Below are positions 1 to 7,163 of a DNA stretch of 13,523 nucleotides, piece after piece. The position numbers were made by a program, and so were the translations under genes. Each line of letters starts with the position of its first letter. The first letter of the stretch is position 1. This DNA comes from an uncultured Bacillota bacterium (GTDB taxonomy: Bacteria > Bacillota > Clostridia > Peptostreptococcales > Anaerovoracaceae), in contig CAUHLX010000038.1 of the NCBI GenBank assembly GCA_959606705.1, positions 1-13,523 on the forward strand, written 5' to 3'. The notes below the pieces were generated by a model, which was not told the DNA's origin, did not search any database, and was given only the letters and a program-made list of their open reading frames with translations.

Positions 1-2
1 GC

Positions 3-383
3 TACAATCCGCCTCACTTTCGGGATATTCCCGAACAGATGAAGCTTCTCTTCCGCTGGCTCCACGCGGACGAGACCATCACCAATCCCATGATGCGGGC
101 GGTGCTGCTGCACCATCGGCTGATTGAGATCTATCCCTTTTCCTTCCGCACCGAGGCACTGGCCAGAATGGCGCTGTATTATCAGCTGGTGCGCAGCGGG
201 TACCCGCCGTTTTCCCTGAACATCAGCGAGCCGGAGTATTACGCCATGCTGCAAGGATATTTTAAGACGGACAACGCGGATGACTTTTATGAAGTGGTGG
301 AACGGGGGATTTATAGTAAAGTGGAGGTGATGATGAGGCTTACCGCGGGGGATGATTCCGCCGGCGGCCGCGTCGGATATTAG
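3..383 (+). CDS. Fic-fold protein, C-terminal part, degenerate active-site motif (5' partial)
   Basis: The reading frame is open from base 3 and continues off the left edge, so only the last 126 codons are visible. The visible start (YNPPHFRDIPEQM) matches the stretch that precedes the Fic motif in Fic/DOC proteins, and the later LVRSGYPP stretch matches the segment after it. Fic enzymes transfer AMP or other phosphate-containing groups to target proteins using HPFxxGNGRxxR. At 132-167 the aligned segment reads YPFSFRTEALAR. P, F and the last Arg are kept, but the catalytic His is Tyr, the GNG anion-binding loop is RTE and the next Arg is Ala. AMP transfer by the usual mechanism is therefore unlikely. 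The frame is otherwise intact and ends in a normal stop, so this looks like a pseudoenzyme or regulatory Fic relative rather than a decayed gene. The N-terminal domain cannot be seen. Confidence 0.72.
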   Translation, partial: YNPPHFRDIPEQMKLLFRWLHADETITNPMMRAVLLHHRLIEIYPFSFRTEALARMALYYQLVRSGYPPFSLNISEPEYYAMLQGYFKTDNADDFYEVVERGIYSKVEVMMRLTAGDDSAGGRVGY

Positions 384-397
384 AGAGAAAAGAAAAA

Positions 398-450
398 GGA
401 CAAGGAAAATGGCGCCCGGTGGTTCAAGCCGGACGCCATTTTCCTTGTCT
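398..450. terminator. Bidirectional hairpin terminator between the Fic-like gene and the M20 gene
   Basis: A 16-bp perfect inverted repeat (399-414 with 434-449) is extended inward, past one mismatch, by CCGG/CCGG (416-419 with 429-432), leaving a 9-base loop. On the minus strand it is followed by a pyrimidine-rich tract (complement of 383-397), giving a good intrinsic terminator for the M20 gene. On the plus strand the following TTGTCTTGTTTA is a weaker U tract for the Fic-like gene. Its position between convergent stops fits a shared terminator. Confidence 0.85.
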
Positions 451-479
451 TGTTTATCATGAGAGTTGAGTTAAGAGTT

Positions 480-1703
480 TTACTTGTTTTTCGCCAGCCA
501 TTCGATTGCACAGTTGGCCAGAACCGCGGCCCCGATGGGGAACACGTTCTCGTCCAGCACCATGTTGGGATTGTGGACGGGATAGTTTCCGGGCTTGCCC
601 GCTCCCAGCCACATGAAGACCCCGGGAACCTCCTTGGATACGTAGCCAAAGTCTTCCGTGCCGGCCATGGGGGTTTTCTGCTCCACCACGTTCTGTTCTC
701 CGGCGACTTCTCGAATGAAGGGCAGCAGTTCGTCGCACAGGTCGGCATCGTTGAAGGTGGAGGGGGTGTTGAAGGTCATCATTTCATATTCGCCTCTCCA
801 GGCTTTCACAATATGGTCCACCAGCTCCGGAACCCGCTTGGTGATGTGACGGCTCACGTCCAGATTGAACGTACGGACGCCCACCTGAAGCTCGGCGGTG
901 TCGGGAATGACGTTGGCGGCGGCTCCGCCCGCGGCTTTTCCGGCGGTGAGCGCCACGGTTTCCCGAGGATCGATTTCACGGCCTACGAACAGGTTCAGGG
1001 TGGAGTAAAGCTGATTCATAATCATCAGAGGATCGATGGCGGACTGCGGCGTGGAGCTGTGGCCGCCCTTGCCCTGAATTTTAATCATGAAGGTATCCAT
1101 TCCTGCGGAAGTGATTCCTTTGGTGTAGCCGATGGTGCCGAATTCCTGATCGGGCATCACATGAATGGCACAGGCCGCGTCAACCTTGGGGTTTTCCAGC
1201 AGTCCGTTCTCCACCATCAGGCGAGAGCCGCAGCCGCATTCCTCACCGGTCTGAAACATCAGCTTGACCGTTCCTGCCAGCTCAGCTTCATGTTCTTTCA
1301 AAATCTTAGCGGCGCCCAGCAGCATAGCGGTGTGGGAATCGTGACCGCACATATGTCCCACGTTGCCTTCGAAAGCGTAGTCTTTTCCGGAGGTTTCATG
1401 AATGGGAAGCGCGTCCATGTCCGCCCGCAGCAGGAAGGTCTTTCCCCCTTTGCCGATGGTAGCCACCAGACCGGTGGACTTTTCCATGTCGGGGAAGCCC
1501 GCAAACACAAAAGACCTCCGCAATTCGGGATCGATGGGTCCGCCGCACTCCTGCGCCTCGATCCCCATCTCAGCTAAACGTTCTTTTACATAAGCAGAGG
1601 TGTCGGACAGGTCAAAGCCTAGCTCCGGATGCTGATGAATACATCTTCTGTCTTTCACGATCTGATCCTGGATTGCTTTGGCAGATTCTAAAATACCTTT
1701 CAT
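480..1703 (-). CDS. M20 family (M20D) metallo-amidohydrolase / aminoacylase-like peptidase
   Basis: A 407-residue protein of the hippurate hydrolase / N-acyl-L-amino acid amidohydrolase group (HipO/AbgB-like), a normal family length. It should remove acyl groups from N-acylated amino acids or short peptides in the cytoplasm using two metal ions. Visible M20D landmarks are RADMDALP (93-100), MCGHDSH (Cys119, His121, His124), QTGEE (Glu154/155), His181, the dimerisation-domain GGHSS (213-217), MAGTEDFG (346-353) and a late His377. No signal peptide is apparent. The ATG at 1703 is chosen because AGGAGG at 1717-1712 lies 8 bases upstream; an in-frame TTG at 1709 would lie only 2 bases from that site. 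It is a single-gene unit with its own terminator and a sigma-54-like promoter. The exact substrate cannot be read from the sequence. Confidence 0.93.
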   Translation of the reverse strand: MKGILESAKAIQDQIVKDRRCIHQHPELGFDLSDTSAYVKERLAEMGIEAQECGGPIDPELRRSFVFAGFPDMEKSTGLVATIGKGGKTFLLRADMDALPIHETSGKDYAFEGNVGHMCGHDSHTAMLLGAAKILKEHEAELAGTVKLMFQTGEECGCGSRLMVENGLLENPKVDAACAIHVMPDQEFGTIGYTKGITSAGMDTFMIKIQGKGGHSSTPQSAIDPLMIMNQLYSTLNLFVGREIDPRETVALTAGKAAGGAAANVIPDTAELQVGVRTFNLDVSRHITKRVPELVDHIVKAWRGEYEMMTFNTPSTFNDADLCDELLPFIREVAGEQNVVEQKTPMAGTEDFGYVSKEVPGVFMWLGAGKPGNYPVHNPNMVLDENVFPIGAAVLANCAIEWLAKNK

Positions 1704-1786
1704 TCTCAATTCCTCCTCATATCTCCGAACTAATTTCGGCGAGTACCGGGTAATCCGGAACTCTTCTATCTGACTTTTATATTAAC

Positions 1787-1801
1787 GCAAATACTGTGCC
1801 A
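1787..1801 (-). promoter_or_regulatory. Candidate sigma-54 (RpoN) -24/-12 promoter for the M20 amidohydrolase
   Basis: On the minus strand the sequence reads TGGCAC (1801-1796), five bases, then TTGC (1790-1787). This matches every core base of the TGGCAC-N5-TTGC sigma-54 consensus with exact spacing. Transcription would start near 1775, giving a leader of about 72 bases before the ATG at 1703. An overlapping sigma-70 reading exists (TTGTTT at 1807-1802, 17-base spacer, TAATAT at 1784-1779) but matches its consensus much less well. A sigma-54 promoter would imply control by an enhancer-binding activator, which is not encoded in this window. Confidence 0.62.
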
Positions 1802-1864
1802 AAACAATGGGAGAAGAGTCGAAATGCCGGCAGACGCGGGAAACAAAAGGAAAGGAAAAGGACT

Positions 1865-1882
1865 CCCCTGATTTAGCAGGGG
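1865..1882. promoter_or_regulatory. Palindrome upstream of the sigma-54 promoter, possible activator site
   Basis: CCCCTGATTTAGCAGGGG has 6-bp perfect arms around ATTTAG. It lies about 90-107 bases upstream of the predicted sigma-54 start, the usual distance for an enhancer-binding-protein site. It is alternatively a weak hairpin followed on the minus strand by a pyrimidine-rich stretch. The rest of the 1704-2017 intergenic region holds the sigma-54 promoter, a small leader hairpin (1725-1739) and the argG terminator; no gene was seen in it. Confidence 0.3.
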
Positions 1883-1956
1883 TTCGGGGCGGAAAGCGGC
1901 GGGCGAGGAAAATCGAATGACAGGGAGGCGGGAGTGAACCGAACCGGCGGACCGCC

Positions 1957-1995
1957 AAAAAAATTAACAGAGTGTCAACGAAAGTTGACACTCTG
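1957..1995 (-). terminator. Intrinsic terminator of argG
   Basis: A perfect 12-bp stem (1968-1979 with 1984-1995) closes on a GAAA tetraloop. On the minus strand it is followed by TTAA and then seven T residues (1963-1957). It starts 23 bases after the argG stop codon, a textbook rho-independent terminator. Confidence 0.93.
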
Positions 1996-2017
1996 ACTGC
2001 GATTCTATTGAAAGCTT

Positions 2018-3286
2018 CTACTGAATAAAGGAACCTGCCTTGAGGATCTTCTTGCCCAGCTTCTCGTACTGCTGGTCCTTGCCCTCCCGGTTCTGCTTGA
2101 GGATGGCTCGAATGGTCAGCGGCAGGGCAAACAGATTGATGAAGCCCTCCGCGTCGGATTGGTCGTACACCTCGTCTTTGCTGAAGGTGGCGAACTCCTC
2201 CGCATACAGCGTGTAGGGAGACTGGGAACCAACGGCATAGCACTGGCCCTTATACAGCTTCATGCGGACGGTGCCGGTGACAAACCGCTGGGTGGAATCC
2301 ACGAAAGCATCGATGGCCTCTCTTAAGGGAGTAAACCACAGGCCGTCGTACAGCAGCTCCGAATACTTCTGGCAGACAATATTCTTGTAGGCCATGGTAT
2401 CGCGGTCCAGAATCAGTTTTTCCAGGTCGCGGTGAGCGGCGTAAAGAATGGTGCCGCCGGGAGTTTCATAAACCCCTCTGGACTTCATTCCCACCAGACG
2501 ATTTTCCACGATGTCGATGGTCCCGATGCCGTTTTCGCCGGCCAGCTTGTTCAGGGTGGTCAGAAGCTCCACCGGTCCCAGCTTTTCCCCGTCCAGCGAG
2601 ACGGGAATACCCTCTTCGAACCCGATCTCCACGTAGGTTTTTTCGTCGGGAGCCTGTTCCGGGGGGACGGACAGCATCAGCATGTCATCCTTGTGCTCGT
2701 TCCAGGGATTTTCCAGGTTGCCGCCCTCATGGCTGATGTGCCAGATGTTTTCATCCCGGCTGTAAATTTTCTCAGCCGTTTGAGCGATGGGAATATTGTG
2801 GTCCTTCGCGTAGGCGATGCAGTCCTCTCTGGACTTCAGATCCCAGATCCGCCAGGGAGCGATGACCTTGATCGAGGGGTTCAGCGCTTTGATGGAAGCC
2901 TCGAACCGCACCTGATCGTTGCCCTTGCCCGTACAGCCGTGAACGATGATGTGAGCTTCTTCTTTTTCCGCGATTTCCACAAGTTTCTTGGCGATGAGAG
3001 GTCGTGCCATGGAAGTGCCCAGAAGATAATCTCCTTCGTAAATCGCTCCCGCTTTCAGTGTGGGCCATATGTAATCGGTGATGAATTCCTCCACCACGTG
3101 GACGATATAGGCTTTGGACGCGCCGGTGGCGTACGCTTTCTTTTCCACCGCGTCGAAATCCTCCTTCTGTCCCACATCCACACAAGCGGCGATGACATCG
3201 TAGTCATACTGCTCCTTGAGCCAGGTGACGATGACGGAAGTATCCAATCCGCCGGAATATGCTAGCACTACCTTTTCTTTAGACAT
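2018..3286 (-). CDS. argG: Argininosuccinate synthase
   Basis: Joins citrulline and aspartate, with ATP cleaved to AMP and pyrophosphate, to form argininosuccinate, the penultimate step of arginine synthesis in the cytoplasm. The 422-residue protein opens with VVLAYSGGLDTS, whose SGGLDTS (11-17) is the PP-loop of the N-type ATP pyrophosphatases. GCTGKGNDQVRFE and the YSRDENIWHISHEGG stretch are family signatures. Length is close to the usual 400 or so. The ATG at 3286 is preceded at 9 bases by GGGAGG (3301-3296); an in-frame TTG at 3295 directly abuts that site and is rejected. argH, its frequent partner, is not adjacent: the gene has its own promoter and terminator and stands alone. Identification is firm. 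Confidence 0.98.
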   Translation of the reverse strand: MSKEKVVLAYSGGLDTSVIVTWLKEQYDYDVIAACVDVGQKEDFDAVEKKAYATGASKAYIVHVVEEFITDYIWPTLKAGAIYEGDYLLGTSMARPLIAKKLVEIAEKEEAHIIVHGCTGKGNDQVRFEASIKALNPSIKVIAPWRIWDLKSREDCIAYAKDHNIPIAQTAEKIYSRDENIWHISHEGGNLENPWNEHKDDMLMLSVPPEQAPDEKTYVEIGFEEGIPVSLDGEKLGPVELLTTLNKLAGENGIGTIDIVENRLVGMKSRGVYETPGGTILYAAHRDLEKLILDRDTMAYKNIVCQKYSELLYDGLWFTPLREAIDAFVDSTQRFVTGTVRMKLYKGQCYAVGSQSPYTLYAEEFATFSKDEVYDQSDAEGFINLFALPLTIRAILKQNREGKDQQYEKLGKKILKAGSFIQ

Positions 3287-3326
3287 GTTACTCAACCTCC
3301 CTTAATTTAAGAAACTTTTGTAGTTG

Positions 3327-3355
3327 AGTATAGCACCGGACCGGATCGGATGCAA
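3327..3355 (-). promoter_or_regulatory. Sigma-70/A-type promoter of argG
   Basis: On the minus strand, TTGCAT (3355-3350), a 17-base spacer and TATACT (3332-3327) preceded by TGC give a near-consensus extended -10 promoter. Transcription should start near 3320, leaving a leader of about 34 bases. The 8-bp inverted repeat TACTCAAC (3289-3296) / GTTGAGTA (3323-3330) links the -10 region to the stretch just after the ribosome binding site. Its right arm would mostly precede the transcript start, so it may be a DNA-level site or chance. Confidence 0.8.
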
Positions 3356-3361
3356 TAGTTT

Positions 3362-3379
3362 TTTTAATAAATATTCATA
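3362..3379. promoter_or_regulatory. Candidate ArgR operator (ARG box) at argG
   Basis: On the minus strand TATGAATATTTATTAAAA fits the ARG-box pattern wnTGAATwwwwATTCAnw with one change in the ten specified bases (ATTAA for ATTCA). It lies just upstream of the argG -35 element. A weaker second box (3382-3399; TTAAT and ATGCC half-sites) follows after 2 bases, the spacing often seen in paired ARG boxes, and reaches the edge of the murB -35 region. The AT-richness of this stretch raises the chance of coincidence. Confidence 0.5.
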
Positions 3380-3401
3380 AAAATTAATAAGTATGCCATG
3401 G

Positions 3402-3430
3402 TTTACTTTGGACGCCTTATTTAATATAAT
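3402..3430 (+). promoter_or_regulatory. Promoter of the murB-PHP-rapZ-yvcK operon
   Basis: TTTACT (3402-3407), a 17-base spacer and a perfect TATAAT (3425-3430) predict a start near 3437 and an untranslated leader of about 80 bases. No riboswitch-like structure was recognised in the leader. The promoter is divergent from argG, with the candidate ARG boxes between the two. Confidence 0.7.
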
Positions 3431-3517
3431 AGTAAAGAAATCTCATAGAGTAGTAATGGAGAATCATTCCGGAACCTTTCACAGGACGGAAACCTTTTGA
3501 TATCGGAGGATATTTGA

Positions 3518-4435
3518 TTGAATATGAAAACGGTTTACGCAAAGCTTGCGGAACAAATCGGAACGGAGAAGCTGGTGCAAAACGCGCCGATGAAGGAGTA
3601 TACCTCGTTTAAAGCGGGCGGGGCCTGCGATCTGCTGGTTCTTCCCACCTGCTGGGAAGAGGCGGCGGCAGCCGTTTGTCTCTGCATAAAGGAGGAGATT
3701 CCTTATATGATCGTGGGAAACGGCAGTGATCTGCTGGTGCGGGACGGCGGCTACCGCGGCGTGATGATCGCTCTGCGGGAGGGCTTGTCCGAAATTACGG
3801 CAGACCCTTCGGGGACGGTGACGGCGGAGTCCGGAGCACTGCTTTCCGTTTTAGCCAGACGCTGTGCGGATCAGTCTCTCACGGGGCTGGAGTTTGCCAG
3901 CGGGATCCCGGGAAGCGTGGGGGGAGCGGTGTTTATGAACGCCGGCGCCTACGGCGGAGAAATGAAGGACGTTCTGGTTTCCGTCCGGGCCATGAAACAA
4001 AACGGAGAGATTCATCGGATCGAGGGCGAGGACTTGAAGTTGGGCTACCGGCACAGCGTCTTTCAGGAAACGGGTGAGCTGGTGGTTTCCGCCACCTTGC
4101 GTCTAACTCCGGGAAATCGGGACAAAATAGAGGAGAGGACCCGGGAATTGACGGTGAAGCGAAATGCCAAACAGCCGCTGCAGTATCCCAGCGCCGGCAG
4201 CTTTTTCAAACGGCCGGAGGGATATTTTGCGGGAAAGCTGATTCAGGACGCGGGACTTTCCGGCCTGAAATTGGGAGGAGCCAGGGTATCGCCTCTCCAC
4301 GCGGGTTTTATTATCAACGAGGGCGGAGCCACGGCCACCGACATCCTTCGATTGATGGAAGTCATTCAGAATACGGTGTTTGACCGGTTCGGCGTTCGGC
4401 TGGAGCCGGAAGTGCGAATCGTGGGAGAAAGCTGA
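3518..4435 (+). CDS. murB: UDP-N-acetylenolpyruvoylglucosamine reductase MurB
   Basis: FAD-dependent enzyme that uses NADPH to reduce UDP-GlcNAc-enolpyruvate to UDP-MurNAc in peptidoglycan precursor synthesis. The 305-residue protein is full length for the shorter Gram-positive-type MurB. FAD-binding signatures are YTSFKAGG (28-35), VGNGSDLLV (66-74) and GIPGSVGGAVFMNAGAYGGE (129-148). Catalytic residues are seen as YRHS (Arg178), SAGSFFKRP (Ser228) and LEPEVR (Glu298). The TTG at 3518 is chosen as start because GGAGG (3505-3509) is 8 bases away, while the ATG at 3524 would be 14 bases away. First gene of a plus-strand operon with the PHP protein, rapZ and yvcK. Confidence 0.97.
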   Translation: MNMKTVYAKLAEQIGTEKLVQNAPMKEYTSFKAGGACDLLVLPTCWEEAAAAVCLCIKEEIPYMIVGNGSDLLVRDGGYRGVMIALREGLSEITADPSGTVTAESGALLSVLARRCADQSLTGLEFASGIPGSVGGAVFMNAGAYGGEMKDVLVSVRAMKQNGEIHRIEGEDLKLGYRHSVFQETGELVVSATLRLTPGNRDKIEERTRELTVKRNAKQPLQYPSAGSFFKRPEGYFAGKLIQDAGLSGLKLGGARVSPLHAGFIINEGGATATDILRLMEVIQNTVFDRFGVRLEPEVRIVGES

Positions 4436-4458
4436 CCGCGGGCGGAAAACCACCGCGG
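4436..4458 (+). other. Small GC hairpin directly after the murB stop
   Basis: CCGCGG (4436-4441) repeats as CCGCGG (4453-4458) and can pair across an 11-base loop. No T tract follows and the next gene starts 24 bases later. It is not an intrinsic terminator; a role in mRNA processing or operon polarity is possible but unproven. Confidence 0.3.
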
Positions 4459-4482
4459 CAGGTCAGGTAGACGAGGGGATTT

Positions 4483-5304
4483 ATGGGACACAAAAACAGA
4501 GAAGAGTATCAAGGCTGGGAACGGGAGTATCGGATGTGTTACGACATCCACACCCATACCATCTATTCCATGGGGCCGGGGAAAAAGCACCATGGAAAGG
4601 GGACCATCGAGGAAAACGTCATAGCGGCTCGGAAAAAGGGGATCATGACCATCGGAATTTCCGACCACGGTCCGGGCCACGCGGTCTATGGATTGGATCG
4701 GGACAAGCTGCCGGAGATGCGCCGGGAGATCCTGCGGCTTCGTCAGGCGTATCCCGATATGGAGATTCTGCTGGGGGTGGAAGCCAACATCATCAATCCG
4801 TCGGGAGCGCTGGACGTTTCCGTCGAAGATTTCCACCAATACGACTATCTTTTAGCGGGATATCATTACGGGGTGTTCGGCGATCATCCGGCCCGGGCGG
4901 CGGCGATTCACAGCGCCAATCTGGTCTATGAGAAAACAGGGTGGTCCTCTCAAAAAATTCGCAATTGGAACACGGAGATGACCTTGAAGGCGGTGTATGA
5001 AAATCCCCTGAGGATTCTCACTCATCCCGGAGATAAGGGATCCTTCGACATTCGGGAAATCGCCCTGGCCTGCGCCGAGCGAGGCACGCTGATGGAGATC
5101 AGCACCTGGCACAAGGAGCTTTCGGTGGAAGCCATCCGCATTTCGGCGAAAACCGACGCTTTCTTCGTCATCAGCAGCGACGCCCACGATCCGTCCAGGG
5201 TGGGACAGTTCGGCGGCGGGCTGGTACGGGCCTGGGAGGCAGGACTCGATTTCACCCGCATCGATAATATAAGACCGAGGGAGGCGGAAGAATGGACGTC
5301 ATAG
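4483..5304 (+). CDS. PHP-domain metal-dependent phosphoesterase, uncharacterised
   Basis: Polymerase-and-histidinol-phosphatase (PHP) fold protein that should bind a cluster of divalent metals and hydrolyse a phosphoester; the substrate is unknown. Metal-site motifs appear in the expected order: DIHTHT (His23, His25), ISDHGPGH (Asp61, His62), GVEANI (Glu100), YHYG (His128), THPGDKG (His181) and SSDAHD (Asp233, His235). No polymerase domain is present. Relatives are common between murB and rapZ in Clostridia, so a link to envelope or sugar-nucleotide metabolism is inferred from context only. The start is uncertain. ATG 4483 has GAGGGG 4 bases upstream; ATG 4534 has GGGAG 6 bases upstream and would begin MCYDIHTHT, closer to typical PHP N-termini, while the extra 17 residues show no domain. 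The 3' end overlaps rapZ by 13 bases, suggesting translational coupling. Confidence 0.9.
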   Translation: MGHKNREEYQGWEREYRMCYDIHTHTIYSMGPGKKHHGKGTIEENVIAARKKGIMTIGISDHGPGHAVYGLDRDKLPEMRREILRLRQAYPDMEILLGVEANIINPSGALDVSVEDFHQYDYLLAGYHYGVFGDHPARAAAIHSANLVYEKTGWSSQKIRNWNTEMTLKAVYENPLRILTHPGDKGSFDIREIALACAERGTLMEISTWHKELSVEAIRISAKTDAFFVISSDAHDPSRVGQFGGGLVRAWEAGLDFTRIDNIRPREAEEWTS

Positions 5305-6143
5305 TGGTAACAGGCTTGTCCGGAGCGGGCAAGAGCCAAGCGGTGCACTGCCTGGAGGATTTGGGATATTACTGTATCGACAACATGCCGCCGGCGTTGA
5401 TGAAACCCTTTACCGAGCTGTCCGTTCAGGGCCGGATGCGGATCGAAAAGGCCGCTTTCGTCATGGACATCCGCGGAGGTGAGTTTTTCGACGACCTTCG
5501 TTTCAGCTTGGCGGAGCTGAGCAAGTCCGGCATGAATTACCGGATCATGTTTCTAGAGGCTTCGGACGAGGTGCTGATCCGCAGGTACAAGGAGACGCGG
5601 CGGAGCCATCCGCTGTCGGCGTCGGGCACCATTGTGGACGGCATTTCAAGGGAACGGAAAAAGCTGCGGGATATCCGCAAGGCGGCGGATTTTATCATCG
5701 ATACCTCTCATCTGAAAACGGCCCAGCTCAACGAGGAGATTCGCAGGCTGCTGCTGCCCGGCGAAGGCGCCGGCGGCGGATTTGTGATCACGGTGGAGTC
5801 CTTCGGATTTAAAAACGGGATTCCGCTGGACGCGGACATGATGTTCGACGTTCGTTTCATTCCCAATCCGTTCTACCTGGCCAGCATGAAGAATCTCACC
5901 GGCAACAACCGCAAGGTGCAGGATTACGTGCTGAAATTTCCGGAGAGCCAGGAGTTTGTCACGCGTATGTACGGCTTGATCAGCTATCTGATTCCCATGT
6001 ATATGCGGGAGGGCAAGCCGCAGCTGGTGCTGGCTTTCGGCTGTACCGGAGGACAGCATCGATCCGTGACCATGGCCAACGAGTTTTCCCGGCTGTTCCG
6101 GGCGGACGGGCGTCAGGTGGTAACGATTCACAGGGATTTGTAG
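5292..6143 (+). CDS. rapZ: RapZ / YvcJ nucleotide-binding RNase adapter protein
   Basis: 283-residue member of the RapZ (YvcJ, formerly UPF0042) family, full length. In E. coli RapZ guides RNase E to the GlmZ small RNA and so controls glucosamine-6-phosphate synthase; the Bacillus relative YvcJ is a nucleotide-hydrolysing protein tied to competence. The role here is inferred as sensing or signalling around amino-sugar metabolism. Walker A is GLSGAGKS (8-15), followed by DIRGGEFF (59-66), FLEASDEVLIRRYKETRRSH (87-106), VESFGFKNG (168-176) and the C-terminal GCTGGQHRSV (250-259). GAGGGAGG (5277-5284) is 7 bases from the ATG. It overlaps the PHP gene and lies 12 bases before yvcK, the conserved rapZ-yvcK pair. 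Confidence 0.97.
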   Translation: MDVIVVTGLSGAGKSQAVHCLEDLGYYCIDNMPPALMKPFTELSVQGRMRIEKAAFVMDIRGGEFFDDLRFSLAELSKSGMNYRIMFLEASDEVLIRRYKETRRSHPLSASGTIVDGISRERKKLRDIRKAADFIIDTSHLKTAQLNEEIRRLLLPGEGAGGGFVITVESFGFKNGIPLDADMMFDVRFIPNPFYLASMKNLTGNNRKVQDYVLKFPESQEFVTRMYGLISYLIPMYMREGKPQLVLAFGCTGGQHRSVTMANEFSRLFRADGRQVVTIHRDL

Positions 6144-6155
6144 GGGGGCGCTTTT

Positions 6156-7163
6156 ATGGCGGAAGAAACGGAACGGCTTTATCAGAAATCGAAGGGAATC
6201 GGACCTCGGATCGCCGCCATCGGCGGGGGGACCGGACTTTCGGTGCTGCTGAGGGGCTTGAAAAATATTACGGACAATTTGACGGCCATCGTCACGGTGG
6301 CCGATGACGGCGGAGGCTCCGGCGTTCTGCGGGAGGACTTGGGAATGCTGCCGCCCGGCGATGTGCGCAGCTGTATTCTGGCGCTGTCGGAGGAGGAGGG
6401 GGTCATGCTGGACCTGCTCAACTACCGTTTCGCGGAGGGACGTCTGGCAGGTCAGAGCTTTGGAAATCTTCTCATCGCGGCGCTCAACGGGATCTTCGGA
6501 AATTTTGAAGAAGCCGTGGCCAAGGCTGGGGACATTCTGCGGATCAAGGGCCGGGTTCTGCCGGTCACCGGTGAGGATGTGCAGCTCTGCGCGTCTCTGC
6601 GGAACGGGGAGCTGGTGCGGGGGGAATCCCGAATCGGCGCCCGGGCGCTGAAGATGAACAGTCCCATCCGGCAGGTTTTTCTGGAGCCGGAAAATCCACT
6701 TGCCACAAAGGGGGCAATTAGTGCTATACTAGAAGCAGACGTGATCGTGATGGGACCGGGCAGCCTTTACAGCAGCATCATTCCCAATTTTCTGGTGAAC
6801 GGTGTGAGCGAGGCCATACGAGAGTCCCATTCGGCGAAGATTCTGGTGTGCAACATGATGACTCAGCCGGGGGAGACGGACGGTTTTTCCGTCAGGGATC
6901 ACATCGATCAAGTCAATCGGTACATAGGGGCGCCGGTGGTGGAATACGCCATCGCCAACAATCGTCCCATCAGCGAGGCCGACCTGAATCGGTACACCGA
7001 GGACGGGTCCTGCCAGATCGTTCCCACGGCCGAGGACCGGAAGTGGTGCGAGGAACGGGACATTCGGCTGATCGCCGGCGACTTCACGGACATCCGAAAG
7101 GGATACATCCGCCACAACGCGGATCGAATCGCCAGTATTGTCATCGGGCTGACCATCGATTGA
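6156..7163 (+). CDS. yvcK: YvcK / gluconeogenesis factor, CofD-like UDP-sugar-binding protein
   Basis: 335-residue YvcK-family protein. In Bacillus and relatives YvcK is needed for growth on gluconeogenic carbon sources and for normal cell shape, and binds UDP-GlcNAc. It resembles the phospholactate transferase CofD but is thought to be regulatory. Signatures are AIGGGTGLSVLLRGLK (21-36), VTVADDGGGSG (46-56), PPGDVRSC (66-73), GQSFGNLLIAAL (99-110), GPGSLYSSIIPN (200-211) and CNMMTQPGETDGFS (232-245). A G-rich ribosome binding site overlaps the rapZ stop. Last recognised gene of the murB operon. whiA, which often follows, is absent. Only a 7-bp hairpin with no T tract follows the stop (7164-7186), so transcription may run on toward the next gene. 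Confidence 0.97.
   Translation: MAEETERLYQKSKGIGPRIAAIGGGTGLSVLLRGLKNITDNLTAIVTVADDGGGSGVLREDLGMLPPGDVRSCILALSEEEGVMLDLLNYRFAEGRLAGQSFGNLLIAALNGIFGNFEEAVAKAGDILRIKGRVLPVTGEDVQLCASLRNGELVRGESRIGARALKMNSPIRQVFLEPENPLATKGAISAILEADVIVMGPGSLYSSIIPNFLVNGVSEAIRESHSAKILVCNMMTQPGETDGFSVRDHIDQVNRYIGAPVVEYAIANNRPISEADLNRYTEDGSCQIVPTAEDRKWCEERDIRLIAGDFTDIRKGYIRHNADRIASIVIGLTID

Noticed and set aside
450..1577. Long plus-strand open frame (375 codons) antisense to the M20 amidohydrolase
   Set aside because: It lies wholly over a well-conserved M20 gene, lacks a ribosome binding site and recognisable domains, and is low-complexity in composition (Gly/His/Val rich), as expected for the antisense of a GC-rich gene.
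2432..3265. 277-codon plus-strand frame antisense to argG
   Set aside because: It lies entirely over a firm argG assignment, with no start context or family resemblance.
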